Below the pieces are notes generated by a model, which was not told where the DNA came from, did not search any database, and worked only from the letters and a program-made list of their open reading frames with translations. A program made the translations under genes and the position numbers. A stretch of 64,000 nucleotides of DNA, from the NCBI GenBank assembly GCA_025060325.1, contig JANXBW010000020.1, forward strand, positions 27,926 to 91,925, in the 5' to 3' direction. Origin of the DNA: Thermoguttaceae bacterium (GTDB lineage: Bacteria; Planctomycetota; Planctomycetia; Pirellulales; Thermoguttaceae). Positions 20,933 to 30,493 of this stretch are shown piece after piece. Numbering within the stretch: position 1 is the first letter of the stretch; every line of letters begins with the position of its first letter.

Positions 20933-22201
20933 TTACTCCCTAGGACCCACGGATTTCTTGGGGACGGCGACTGCCGGCGGGGATAACGCGCTTCCGGTTA
21001 CGTCCACCTCGGCTTCTCCGCCAGAAAGGGGCGATTCCGCCGGTGGAGGAATTGGCCCCGGGGGCGGTGGGGGCGGCGGAGGGGGTGTGACGCTTGCCGC
21101 AGCTCGAGATGCTTCCTTGGCTGGACCCTTTCGAGTCGGAGCGCGGACGGGTATATGTTCGCCGTAGGTCGGCTCGGGCACCGTGTTCAAAATCCGCTCG
21201 ATGATTTGGTCAACGTCAATTCCCTCGGCATCGGCGTTGAAATTTGTGAAGATTCGGTGCCGAAGAACCGGGAAGACAACCGCGCGAACATCCTCGGCAG
21301 TAACGGCATAGCGGCCGTGAAGAATCGCCCGGGCTTTGGCCGTCAGAATGATGTTTTGTGCAGCTCTCGGCCCGGCACCCCAGGCTAGGTAGTTTTTGAC
21401 AAAGTCGGGCGCCGATGGATCTTTGGGCCGAGTCGCCCGCACAATATCCACCGCATAATCCACCATGTGTTGACTGGCCGGCACCTGGCGAACAAGGTGC
21501 TGAATCCACAGGATATCTTTTCCGGATAGCACGGGGTTAATGTCCTTCCGCATCGGCTGGGTGGTCGTCATCACAATCTCCCGTTCCTCGTCCCTGGTGG
21601 GGTAGCCGATGTGGATGGAGAGCATGAAGCGGTCAAGCTGCGCCTCTGGCAGGGGATAAGTACCTTCCTGTTCAATGGGGTTTTGAGTAGCCATCACAAA
21701 GAACGGCTGTTCCAAGGGGTAGGTCTTCCCGGCCACGGTGACCTCATATTCCTGCATCGCCTGCAGAAGAGCCGCCTGGGTCTTCGGCGGCGTTCGGTTG
21801 ATCTCATCGGCCAGGACAATGTTGGCGAAAATCGGCCCTTTCACAAACCGGAAATACCGCTGGCCAGTGCTCGGATCCTGATCGATGATTTCCGTTCCGG
21901 TGATGTCACTCGGCATGAGGTCAGGGGTGAATTGGATCCGGGAAAACTTCAGATGTAGCGCCTTGGCCAACGTGGATACGGTGAGCGTCTTGGCCAAGCC
22001 GGGCACGCCAATTGTCAAACAATGACCCCGAGCAAAGATGCAAATCAGCATCTGCTCGATCATTTCGTCTTGGCCAATGATCACTTTGTGCACTTCGTTT
22101 AGGAGGAGCTCGCGGGCTTTGGCCACCCGCTGCACAATTTCCTCGGGGCTAAGCTGAGGGGCAGCTACCGGCTGAGACAAACTGGGTTGGGCACTAGACA
22201 T
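20933..22201 (-). CDS. MoxR-family AAA+ ATPase
   Basis: 422 residues. MoxR ATPases are thought to act as chaperones that mature or activate partner complexes, usually beside DUF58 and VWA proteins. Seen: AAA+ core with Walker A GVPGLAKT at 65-72, Walker B IVLADEINR near 128-136, sensor-type ATQNPIEQEGTYPLPEAQLDRF, and the lid domain to about 345. The last 75 residues are a low-complexity tail with nine consecutive prolines, then Gly/Pro/Ser. ATG at 22201 has GAGGAG upstream. No DUF58 or VWA gene lies next to it, so its partner is not evident. Divergent from the PA14 gene. Confidence 0.93.
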   Translation of the reverse strand: MSSAQPSLSQPVAAPQLSPEEIVQRVAKARELLLNEVHKVIIGQDEMIEQMLICIFARGHCLTIGVPGLAKTLTVSTLAKALHLKFSRIQFTPDLMPSDITGTEIIDQDPSTGQRYFRFVKGPIFANIVLADEINRTPPKTQAALLQAMQEYEVTVAGKTYPLEQPFFVMATQNPIEQEGTYPLPEAQLDRFMLSIHIGYPTRDEEREIVMTTTQPMRKDINPVLSGKDILWIQHLVRQVPASQHMVDYAVDIVRATRPKDPSAPDFVKNYLAWGAGPRAAQNIILTAKARAILHGRYAVTAEDVRAVVFPVLRHRIFTNFNADAEGIDVDQIIERILNTVPEPTYGEHIPVRAPTRKGPAKEASRAAASVTPPPPPPPPPGPIPPPAESPLSGGEAEVDVTGSALSPPAVAVPKKSVGPRE

Positions 22202-22524
22202 TATGCCTAACTCCTCGTCGGGTCTTTCTTCAGTTGCGCACCAAACTTACATTAATTTATGCGGCATTTTTCCGCAATAACTGATATTTGTCTGCAACAA
22301 TGCTGGGCGAGGCGACTTCGCAAGATCAAAAAGCTTCGTCGTAGCCGAACCTTCGTGACAAGCTGTAAAAATTGGCGGTCCCCTTTTTGCTGTGCCATCA
22401 AGGCTCCACCATGCTGGGCCGCTCCATTTTGGCGTGGTTAACGCACTGGGATAAGCCGTCGGGGCCAAAAGGAATGCCATCGCCTATGTTTCCACTTCAG
22501 GATGAAGTTACTCGGTACTCCGCC
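22202..22524. other. Divergent promoter region between moxR and the PA14 gene
   Basis: Locally AT-rich near 22245-22300, as expected for promoters. A small dyad, TGCGG at 22260-22264 and CCGCA at 22272-22276 around a T-rich loop, lies about 60 bases upstream of the moxR start and could be an operator; this is only suggestive. Confidence 0.35.
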
Positions 22525-24810
22525 ATGTTGAAGCGCCGTTCCCATCCTGGTCTGATAGCGCTCTTTTTCCTGGTGGCAGTCCTGGTTAGAGAACATGCGG
22601 CGGCACAAAGTTTCCGCTGCGCGGGGACGGAATTTAACGCCCAGCGGCCCGTGCGGGTTCCCCCCGACCGAAGTTTTTCCGTGGTCGTCGTGGAGTTTTT
22701 CCATCACGGCGAAATCCAGCCTGACGGAAAGAATGTTCTCGTTGCGACGGAGCGGCTCCGCCCGGTACCGACGCGTGTTCTCCAAGTTGGTCCCGGGGAT
22801 TTTTGTCGGCTAGCCTTTCAGACGGTACCCCAGGAAGAAAGCTATGTGATCCTCTACGGGGGACAGCCCCCGGACCCTGCCGCTTTACCCCCCTGGACAA
22901 GCCGCGACGGACTTTTGTTCGAGGCAAGGAAATTTCCGGCCGATGTCAATCTGTTTTCCTTCGACTCCGTGAAGAAGGCATTCGAACAAGCCGAGCCTAT
23001 CGGGGCTGATTATGTTGACGGAGTGCTCCACGGATTCAACCCTGTGTGGCCCCGGCCAGAACCCTTTCTAAGCCGCTACTCCGGTTATCTGCACATCAGT
23101 ACACCAGGGGTATACGGATTTTATACATCCAGCGAAGACTGTAGCTTCCTTGTGATTGATGACAAACTGGTGGTCGAAGCCCCCGGGCGCCATCGGCCGG
23201 AGCGGTTCGCCCAACCGGGAATGAGGCGTGATATCCGCCTGGAAGCTGGGCCGCATCGGTTTGAATACTATCACGCTGCTGCCGGTCCATCGGCGACCAT
23301 GGTCGCTGCTTGGGAACCGAACCCTTCCGGCGCCAAGCCCCAGCCGCAAGCCATCCCGCCGGAGGTCTTTCGCTCCTGGGCGGTGGGGCGACTAACGCCG
23401 GGGCCTCCAAGCTCGCGGCGGGAAAAACTCATGCCTGACTTTACCTTTGAGGCCACCGGGGACGTCCCCTTGCCGGACAATCCGGATCCCTTAGTGGGGG
23501 TCGAATTCACCAACACCTCTCCGCCCGAACTTTTAACCCGGGTGAAAGTCCATTGGGATTTCGGCGATGGCCAGACCTCCGAAGAGCTTAATCCGTTCCA
23601 TGTGTACCTCCGGCCTGGCTTGTACACCGTGAAGCTGACGGTCACCCGCGCTGGCCGGCCGGTAGAAATTGCGCACCGGATCTTAGTAGACCAACCCATT
23701 TACAACATCCCTCGACGGCGCGCCCAGGCCCAGAAGGGCGAACAAAGCTTCCCCACCATTGATCAATACTTGCCTATCCTTTCCCAATACAACCCGAAGA
23801 AACTGGACGCCGTCTCACTTCGTCAGCTGGTGCTAGCTTACGAATACAAAGCCACACTACTCCTGGGGGGAGAGGAGCCGCCACAGCCCGGAGCCGGGAA
23901 GACGCCGCAAGATGTGGCTTCTACCCCCGAAGAGTTGGCACGACGCAAAAAGGAGCTTGCTGCCAAGCGAACCGAGGCCGCCAAATGGATCCAAGCGGCG
24001 GTAGCGGCGGGCCAGGTCGCTTTTGCCGGGCAAGCTGCCGCCCGTGGCGATGCAGAGCTTCTTGCCCTGGCGAGACTTGTGGGGCCAATGGCCCGCGACT
24101 ATCTGGGCGACTCAAAAGCGGCGCTGGCTATTTGGCTAGGGGCAGCTGAACGGCTTACCTCCCCGGAGGCCGTTGCGGAGGCTCAGACCGAGGCCGCCGA
24201 CATCCTTGTCAACGATCTTACCTCTCCTAAGGAAGCCGCGTCACTTCTGGAAAGCGCCCAAAAGAAACTCGGCACAGTCAACCGGGGGAACTTGGCGGCC
24301 AAGCTTGCCCGGGTCTGGGCGGATTATCACGCGGCGCTTGGTCAAGCTGACGAGGCTCGTCGGCTTTATCGCCAAGCAGAAGAGCGATTGCAGAATCCTC
24401 GAACCTATGTGGAACGGATAGCTTGGCAAGGGGCGCACTCCCGGTCGGTGGAAGATTTCCTCCAAGTGGATTGGTGGGAGCGGGCTGCCGAGCAACTTCG
24501 CAACTGGGAAGCAGAATTCCCCGCCGACAAGATTGAGGGGTATTGGGGCTATTTGAAAACACGATACTGGCTTGCGCGAAATCAACTCGGCCCGGCCCGG
24601 CAGGTGGTGGAACAGTTACTGACGATTAACCCCACCTCGCCGTACGCTGATTTGGCCCTCTTCGCCTTGGCCGAGGCAGAGGTCACCCGGGGCCTGCGAG
24701 ATCAAGCACTGGCCCATTTACAACAACTCATTCGGGATTACCCCGGAAGTCCCACCATCCCCCAAGCAAAAGCCCTTCTTAGTAAACTGGAGCAGTCAAC
24801 AAAAAGATAA
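22525..24810 (+). CDS. Secreted PA14-PKD-TPR protein
   Basis: About 761 residues from ATG at 22525, which starts a clean signal peptide (cleavage near Ala27, EHAAA). Upstream in-frame starts as far as 22372 would put 51 extra residues before the signal. Seen: a beta-rich N-terminal part, a PA14-like domain (about 150-265; SRYSGYLHISTPGVYGFYTS, DDKLVVEAPGRHR), a PKD domain (about 323-390) with its hallmark WDFGDG at 344-349, and a helical tetratricopeptide-like C-terminal half (about 430-760). PA14 and PKD domains usually bind glycans or other surface ligands. This looks like an extracytoplasmic binding/scaffold protein. Probably co-transcribed with the next gene. Confidence 0.85.
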   Translation: MLKRRSHPGLIALFFLVAVLVREHAAAQSFRCAGTEFNAQRPVRVPPDRSFSVVVVEFFHHGEIQPDGKNVLVATERLRPVPTRVLQVGPGDFCRLAFQTVPQEESYVILYGGQPPDPAALPPWTSRDGLLFEARKFPADVNLFSFDSVKKAFEQAEPIGADYVDGVLHGFNPVWPRPEPFLSRYSGYLHISTPGVYGFYTSSEDCSFLVIDDKLVVEAPGRHRPERFAQPGMRRDIRLEAGPHRFEYYHAAAGPSATMVAAWEPNPSGAKPQPQAIPPEVFRSWAVGRLTPGPPSSRREKLMPDFTFEATGDVPLPDNPDPLVGVEFTNTSPPELLTRVKVHWDFGDGQTSEELNPFHVYLRPGLYTVKLTVTRAGRPVEIAHRILVDQPIYNIPRRRAQAQKGEQSFPTIDQYLPILSQYNPKKLDAVSLRQLVLAYEYKATLLLGGEEPPQPGAGKTPQDVASTPEELARRKKELAAKRTEAAKWIQAAVAAGQVAFAGQAAARGDAELLALARLVGPMARDYLGDSKAALAIWLGAAERLTSPEAVAEAQTEAADILVNDLTSPKEAASLLESAQKKLGTVNRGNLAAKLARVWADYHAALGQADEARRLYRQAEERLQNPRTYVERIAWQGAHSRSVEDFLQVDWWERAAEQLRNWEAEFPADKIEGYWGYLKTRYWLARNQLGPARQVVEQLLTINPTSPYADLALFALAEAEVTRGLRDQALAHLQQLIRDYPGSPTIPQAKALLSKLEQSTKR

Positions 24811-24971
24811 ATGGATAACCGCGGAGGGTTCATGCTGTGGTAAAGCGAGCCATAAAGATCATCCGGCCGGTGGTGGACAAAACCGTCACCCCCTGTCATC
24901 GGCGGACCAACCCTTGCCAAGTAGTTGGGCACTGCTTCCTCAACCATTTGCGGAGCCGGGAACGAGGCTCG

Positions 24972-25736
24972 GTGTCTGTTCGCGCAGCCGGCTTTGCCGT
25001 TCTGACGATCACACTTGCGTGCCTACCAGCTTTGGCTGGAAAGCTTACCGTCGAGATCACTGGGCCGGCTGACCAAGTGCAATTTGTCGGCGGCTTCCAG
25101 CGCTGGGATAGCGATGGCAATTTACGTCGGCCGGTTAATCCCAAGGCGCGCATCGACGCGCCAGAGGTTGATGCCGTGGCCAAAAAGAGCGGTCCCCGCA
25201 TGTGGACTTTTGATAATCTGCCGGCTGGCCGGTGGGAACTTGTGCTGCTGCTTGAGGGGAAAAAACGCATCGAGGGTTGGACGTATGCCCCGGTCCTTGA
25301 GTTTGACCCTTTCTTCCCGCCAACCGCCACCGTTGCTGACGAAGAAGATCGGACATGGATCCAGGAAGACATTCGCCGGTCACGCCACTACGAAAACAAA
25401 GTGGAACCGCTGGCAATGGGTGGCGACGAGAAAGCAATCCGTGTGTTGATGATGTTACTGCGCGATCTTCCCACCAGTTACGAATCGGAAATGCCGGGAG
25501 CGGCAACGCTCCGCTTCGAAATATGGCAGTACACTTGGCGATACGGCGGCTGGGTGAAAGAGCGGCGAACTCGGGTATTTCATCGCATCATCATGCCTCG
25601 GGATCAACTTCGGCAATGGACCTGGGTGTGGGATCCGAAGTTGGGCAATATCGAACTAACAACTACCCCAATGACCATTCGGTACGAGCTTCCGGACTTA
25701 AGCACTCGACCTCTCCCTGGCCTTTACCCCTATTAA
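24972..25736 (+). CDS. Secreted protein of unknown function
   Basis: About 254 residues from GTG at 24972, which yields a tidy signal peptide ending ACLPALAGK and has AACGAGG just upstream. A longer frame from GTG at 24837 would place 45 residues before the signal and is less likely. No family recognised. After the signal come predicted beta-strands (KLTVEITGPADQVQFVGGFQ), then an alpha/beta region with several Trp residues (FEIWQYTWRYGGWVKERRTR). The beginning has the feel of a small beta-sandwich. It follows the PA14-PKD-TPR gene and precedes a sulfatase gene in the same direction, so it may be part of the same envelope unit. Confidence 0.7.
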   Translation: MSVRAAGFAVLTITLACLPALAGKLTVEITGPADQVQFVGGFQRWDSDGNLRRPVNPKARIDAPEVDAVAKKSGPRMWTFDNLPAGRWELVLLLEGKKRIEGWTYAPVLEFDPFFPPTATVADEEDRTWIQEDIRRSRHYENKVEPLAMGGDEKAIRVLMMLLRDLPTSYESEMPGAATLRFEIWQYTWRYGGWVKERRTRVFHRIIMPRDQLRQWTWVWDPKLGNIELTTTPMTIRYELPDLSTRPLPGLYPY

Positions 25737-25860
25737 ACTCCCGCCTCGCTGAAAAAGACTTATGTCCTTCCCGAGGGAGGACGGCTTTTCTCCGGGAGCG
25801 ACAGATGGCCGAGGCTGTGAACTTAGCCTGAATTTGTTCCCGCGGCAAGGAGGAAATGGG

Positions 25861-27282
25861 ATGTCCCGGCTCGTTGATGTATGTGTGCTCGTAAGTGCCC
25901 TGGCAGGTTTAGTGGCTAAGGGGGACCAACCCAACTCCTCGCTAGCCACCCGCCCGAACTTTCTTTTTATCCTGGCTGACGATCTCGGCTGGGGCGATCT
26001 GAGCTGTTACGGCAACCAGCAGTTCCGCACGCCGGCCCTTGATCGACTGGCGGCAGAAGGGATCCTGTTTACGCAGTATTATCAGGCAGGCTCGGTGTGT
26101 TCACCGTCGCGGGCCGCGCTGCTGACAAGTCGTTACCCGGCCGAGCTTCGCCTCCATGGCCATCTGGCCACCCCGGAGCAAAATGCCGCCCGTGGGATGC
26201 CCAATTTCATGGATCCGTCTGTGCCTACGCTCGCACAACTTCTTCGTCAAGCCGGTTACCGAACCATCCACATCGGAAAATGGCATTTGGGCCGGCCGGA
26301 TCCAAAAGTCCCCAGCCTCGAGGCGTACGGTTTCGATACCGCCCGGTGGATCGATTGCCAGGAGGGAGAGCGGAACCTTTGGCGGCTTGAGGAACGTCCC
26401 CGCGCGACGGCCATCCTTGTTGACGCGACAATTGAGGCTCTTCGGCAAGTGCAGGACCAGCCATTTTACTGTCAGCTGTGGCTTCATGATCCGCATGCAC
26501 CGCTTAATCCCCCGGCGGAACTCATGGAAAAATTCCGTCGACAGACACCTCAGCGTTTCACCAGCCCTTTCATGGTGTACGCCGCCACGGTGGTAGAAAT
26601 GGATCGGCAAATCGGGCGATTGTTCCAGGCCATGGACCAAATGGGGTTGCGGGACAATACTGTGGTTATCTTCTCATCGGACAACGGGCCAGAGGATATC
26701 CAAATCGCCAATGCCGCTTGGTCCGGCGTGGGAAGCGCAGGACCGCTCCGTGGACGAAAGCGGAGCCTCTATGAAGGAGGAATCCGCGTGCCGTTTATCG
26801 TCCGCTGGCCAGCCGGGGCCCCGGCTGGAATCGTCGACACAAGCACCGTCATTGGCGGTGTTGACTTTTTGCCCACTGTGTGCGAACTTGCTGGTGTCCC
26901 TATTCCCGAGGAAATGAAAGCCACCCTCCGCGGCGAAAGCATGGCGGAGGCCTTCCGCGGTAAGCCGCAGGAGCGACAAAAACCGCTCTTTTGGGAATGG
27001 CGATTTAGAGTTTTTAACCATCCGTGGAATCGCTGCCCCATCCTGGCTATTCGCGAAGGTCCGTGGAAGCTCCTCATGAATCCGGATGGGTCGCGGATGG
27101 AGCTTTACAATATCCTTGAGGATCCCGGCGAGCAAAATAACCTGGCCCCCTATCGCCCGGAACTTGTGGAGAAACTTTCTCAACAACTCTTGGATTGGCA
27201 GCGGACTCTCCCGGCTGGTCCAGTGGAGCCGGCCGCGGGACGAAACGATTATCCCTGGCCAAGTCCAAAAACTATGAAATAG
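25861..27282 (+). CDS. Secreted sulfatase (arylsulfatase family)
   Basis: About 474 residues. Hydrolyses sulfate esters, presumably from sulfated glycans, in the periplasm or outside the cell. Seen: a short signal-like N-terminus (MSRLVDVCVLVSALAGLVAKG), metal-binding Asp40-Asp41 in LADDLGWGD, and the complete formylglycine signature CSPSR with Cys80 and Arg84, then DNGPED and the usual C-terminal sulfatase subdomain (GPWKLLMNPDG, ELYNILEDPGEQNNL). Cys80 must be converted by a formylglycine-generating enzyme, not encoded in this window. ATG at 25861 has a perfect AAGGAGG upstream; the frame is open back to 25762 but has no better start. The specific substrate cannot be told. Confidence 0.93.
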   Translation: MSRLVDVCVLVSALAGLVAKGDQPNSSLATRPNFLFILADDLGWGDLSCYGNQQFRTPALDRLAAEGILFTQYYQAGSVCSPSRAALLTSRYPAELRLHGHLATPEQNAARGMPNFMDPSVPTLAQLLRQAGYRTIHIGKWHLGRPDPKVPSLEAYGFDTARWIDCQEGERNLWRLEERPRATAILVDATIEALRQVQDQPFYCQLWLHDPHAPLNPPAELMEKFRRQTPQRFTSPFMVYAATVVEMDRQIGRLFQAMDQMGLRDNTVVIFSSDNGPEDIQIANAAWSGVGSAGPLRGRKRSLYEGGIRVPFIVRWPAGAPAGIVDTSTVIGGVDFLPTVCELAGVPIPEEMKATLRGESMAEAFRGKPQERQKPLFWEWRFRVFNHPWNRCPILAIREGPWKLLMNPDGSRMELYNILEDPGEQNNLAPYRPELVEKLSQQLLDWQRTLPAGPVEPAAGRNDYPWPSPKTMK

Positions 27283-27541
27283 CGCCAAACAGGGACATTG
27301 GTGATCGCTAAGGTGCCCCGCTTTTTTGTAAGCGAACAATAAGCCGGCTAATCAAACGGAAGAACAACGTCCGGAAACACCGGACCAAGCCGGGCCGAGG
27401 GGGCAAGCCGGGCTAAAGTTTACCTTAAGGCAACCAGCCGAAGGGTTCCTGCAGCCCTTGCCGATTTCAAGCTGCGGCAACCCTCGCAGGTATTGAACAT
27501 TGGCTCACTGGTTTGTTTCCGCATCAGGGGTCGACCAGAGG

Positions 27542-29296
27542 ATGACATGGACACATAAACAACTTTGTCAAGGCAGAAGACCTTCGGGATTGTTTTATCA
27601 GCCAAGTAGTCTCGCCCAAGACACGTTGGGTGGCGAGCTTGTCAACAAAAAAGGTTCTGTCAACCGACTCGGACTACTCCTTCTGGTAACATTCATCAGC
27701 CTTGAGTGTGGCTGCTTTGTCGGAGAAAGGGCGGAGACGGTCCGAAGCCGTCCGGGTCCATCGCAACCCTCTCAAGCGGCGGAAGTTGTGGCTGATGCCA
27801 CCAGTCCAACTGTCGAGGGTACCGCCTGGGACTGGACGGACCAGGGGGAACCTATCTCCGGGCGGGAACTGTGGGACATTGCCTATGTTGCCGGTAGCAA
27901 GGTCGGATATGAACATACGATCATCGAAGAGCGCAAGCGCCGTGGACGACCACTTGTGCGAATCGTACAAAAGCAGGTGCTCTCTCTGCGGCGGTTTTCC
28001 GAAACAGTATCGACAACATTTGAACTGGAAAGTTGGCAAACCCCGGAGGGCCAGCTTCTTGTTTTTCGCGGAAAGCAGGAGCAGGGCATCTTGCCGATAG
28101 AGTTTTTCGGCTGGGCGGAAGGAAACTCCTTGGTTATCGAACAGAAGATTGGGGGGCGGAAGGAACGGCAGCAACTTCCCTGGGATAAGAGCTACGGAGG
28201 TTTTCGCGCGGTGGAAGAATCACTTAAGCACCACGCCCTGCGGCCCGGGGAGAAATGGACCGTCCGCTATCTTCTCCCCGTCTTTAATGTCGTTGCCCAA
28301 ACTGACCTTGAAGTAAAAGGCCCCGAGTTGGTTCCTCTTCTTTCCGGCACATACGAGTTGCTTCGCGTCGACACTCGGACGACGGCGCCAGGGGGTTTTG
28401 AGCTAACTGGTACCTTCTGGGTGGACCAGTCGGGCGAGATCCTCAAAAGCTACACCGATCTAATGAAGCTTGAAACCTATCGGGGAACGCGGGAAGAAGC
28501 CCTGGCCGAATCAGCCGGCATCGCTCTCGACTGGGGCGAAGATATCCGCGTGCCGCTGGCAGGAACCCTTGACCGGCCCCATGAGAGCGAAATGGTCCGC
28601 TACCGCGTGCTATTGGAGGGGGGCGACGCTGCTCGACTTTTTGCCGTGGGGCCCACCCAAGCAGTGCGTCGGCTGGAAAACGGGGCCGTGGAAATAACTG
28701 TTTACGCCCTCCGGCCGGGTAGGAAAAGTCCGATTTCGACGCAGATCCCTGACGATCCGCCCAAAGAAGCGGACTGCAAACCTGGGCCTTATATCCAAAG
28801 TGACTACCCAGCAATCGTCGAGTTAGCAGCAAAGTCAACAGCTGGACTAAATGCGCCGTGGGATATTGCTGTGGCCTTAGAGCGGGTAGCTAATCAATGG
28901 ATTACCGACAGCAACTACAAGGTTGGCTTTGCCACAGCGGCCGAGGTGGTTGACTCGCGTCAAGGGGATTGCACCGAGCATGCCTTGCTTCTTGCGGCGT
29001 TGGCTAGGGCGCAGAACATCCCCGCTCGAGTGGCCATGGGACTTGTGTACAATAACAAGGCCTTTTATTACCACATGTGGACGGAAGTGTGGATCGACAA
29101 TATGTGGTACCCCCTCGATGCTACGCTGGCCAGGGGCGGGATTGGGGCCGCTCATCTGAAAATGGCCACAAGCAGTTTGGAAAATTCGGCGGCTTTGGCA
29201 CGGATGCTCCCGCTGCTTCAGGCCGTCGGCAAACTAAAGATTGAGATCCTCGAGGCCCGTTACCCCTCGGACTCCCCCCAGGAAACTACCCCGTGA
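27542..29296 (+). CDS. Envelope transglutaminase-like protein
   Basis: About 584 residues if ATG 27542 is used; TTG 27500 or TTG 27626 are alternatives. The last would put the membrane segment (GLLLLVTFISLECGC) at a natural signal position, perhaps as a lipoprotein with poor lipobox. Seen: a long beta-rich region, then a C-terminal transglutaminase-like domain with catalytic Cys in GDCTEHA (codon 28970), His in YYHMWTEVW (codon 29072) and Asp in YPLDAT (codon 29117), in correct order and spacing. Bacterial members act as cysteine proteases or remain of unknown activity; this fold is abundant in planctomycetes. A second, unrelated-looking protein of this fold lies at 7155-8918. Confidence 0.85.
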   Translation: MTWTHKQLCQGRRPSGLFYQPSSLAQDTLGGELVNKKGSVNRLGLLLLVTFISLECGCFVGERAETVRSRPGPSQPSQAAEVVADATSPTVEGTAWDWTDQGEPISGRELWDIAYVAGSKVGYEHTIIEERKRRGRPLVRIVQKQVLSLRRFSETVSTTFELESWQTPEGQLLVFRGKQEQGILPIEFFGWAEGNSLVIEQKIGGRKERQQLPWDKSYGGFRAVEESLKHHALRPGEKWTVRYLLPVFNVVAQTDLEVKGPELVPLLSGTYELLRVDTRTTAPGGFELTGTFWVDQSGEILKSYTDLMKLETYRGTREEALAESAGIALDWGEDIRVPLAGTLDRPHESEMVRYRVLLEGGDAARLFAVGPTQAVRRLENGAVEITVYALRPGRKSPISTQIPDDPPKEADCKPGPYIQSDYPAIVELAAKSTAGLNAPWDIAVALERVANQWITDSNYKVGFATAAEVVDSRQGDCTEHALLLAALARAQNIPARVAMGLVYNNKAFYYHMWTEVWIDNMWYPLDATLARGGIGAAHLKMATSSLENSAALARMLPLLQAVGKLKIEILEARYPSDSPQETTP

Positions 29297-29552
29297 TTTC
29301 ATCTCATAGGGGGAATCATTGAGCCGGAGCATCCACAAAGATCAATAGCGGACTGTGCTTTTGTCCGCTTGAGACAAGACAAGCAGTTAGCGGAAAAGAA
29401 AGCAAACTTCGCCGCCCTCGGCCTCAACCCTTTACTCTTGAAATCCTCGGAGCCCGAGACCTCCGTCCAGATCGCGACTATCTGGCGATAGGAATATCCC
29501 CGCTAAAGAGTTGCGCTTTTGTCAACTGCTTTCGGATCAGCAAAATTTTTTG

Positions 29553-30227
29553 TCAACTGGCGAGTTTTTCCTCAGCATAACTTAGCCGGGCATACCGGGG
29601 AAGAAGCGTCCAAAGATCATCCCGGCGACCTTCTTGCCAGTAAAGCCAGGCGAGCTTCCCCGCCGTGCTTGCCCGCGGATACCACAATTCGGGAGGCAGG
29701 ATTGCCACGGCATGGTCCTCGGGCACCGGATAACGGGCAAGCGCCGGCCCGGTCAGAAACGCCCCTTCCGGCAAGGAGCGAACCCACTGGTCAAATCGCA
29801 CGAGGTGGGCACGCTCCTGCAATTGGAACCGGCCGGCTGCGTTGCGACGGAAACTGCCGGCCACCACCTCCCCACGTTGGGCATCCACCGCCACATGCAC
29901 CTCGTGATAACCTTCCGGTACCTGGTGGGCTATAACCTCTAAAGTGTCAAGCCCAAGGAGCTGCACTTGGGTGAGATAGGCGTAAGTCTTGGCCGTGGCC
30001 ACCGCGATCCGCAGTCCTGTAAACGATCCAGGCCCGACGGTCGTGACAACAAGTTGGATATCCCTCGCGTTCCAGCCGGAATCACAGAAAAGTTCTCTAA
30101 TAGCCGGATGAAGGGAGCGAGTCGTGGGAACTTCAGCCGGCAAGACCTTCTCGGCTACCACTTGGCCCGAATCAAGCAGGGCAACACTGCCAGCGCGGTG
30201 ACTTGTCTCTATAGCAAGTGTTTTCAT
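29553..30227 (-). CDS. tsaB: tRNA threonylcarbamoyladenosine biosynthesis protein TsaB
   Basis: 224 residues, normal length. TsaB pairs with TsaD and, with TsaE, transfers the threonylcarbamoyl group to A37 of ANN-decoding tRNAs in the cytoplasm. Seen: the ASKHA-fold N-terminus MKTLAIETSHRAGSVALL and the conserved GPGSFTGLRIAVATAK. It heads no clear operon; gnd lies 266 bases upstream on the same strand. Essential in most bacteria. Confidence 0.93.
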   Translation of the reverse strand: MKTLAIETSHRAGSVALLDSGQVVAEKVLPAEVPTTRSLHPAIRELFCDSGWNARDIQLVVTTVGPGSFTGLRIAVATAKTYAYLTQVQLLGLDTLEVIAHQVPEGYHEVHVAVDAQRGEVVAGSFRRNAAGRFQLQERAHLVRFDQWVRSLPEGAFLTGPALARYPVPEDHAVAILPPELWYPRASTAGKLAWLYWQEGRRDDLWTLLPRYARLSYAEEKLAS

Positions 30228-30493
30228 GTACTGCCTGAGAGTTAACTCGGTCGGCCTCGGGAACGAATCAACCGAAAAGCCCGTGCCTAGACGCTCAGCT
30301 TAACACACCCCCATACCACTCTTGCCTCCAGGAACAAACCTCCTACCCTGAACGGCGGCATCACGGAACCTCATTCGGCCTTGCCTACTTCCGCCCGGAT
30401 CTAAGCCCCTCTTGGCGATGTGGACTTAGCAACCGGCCGATGGAAAGCTAGTTACTCTCCCACTCGGAAAGGCTGAAATCCGCCCGGATTTTT

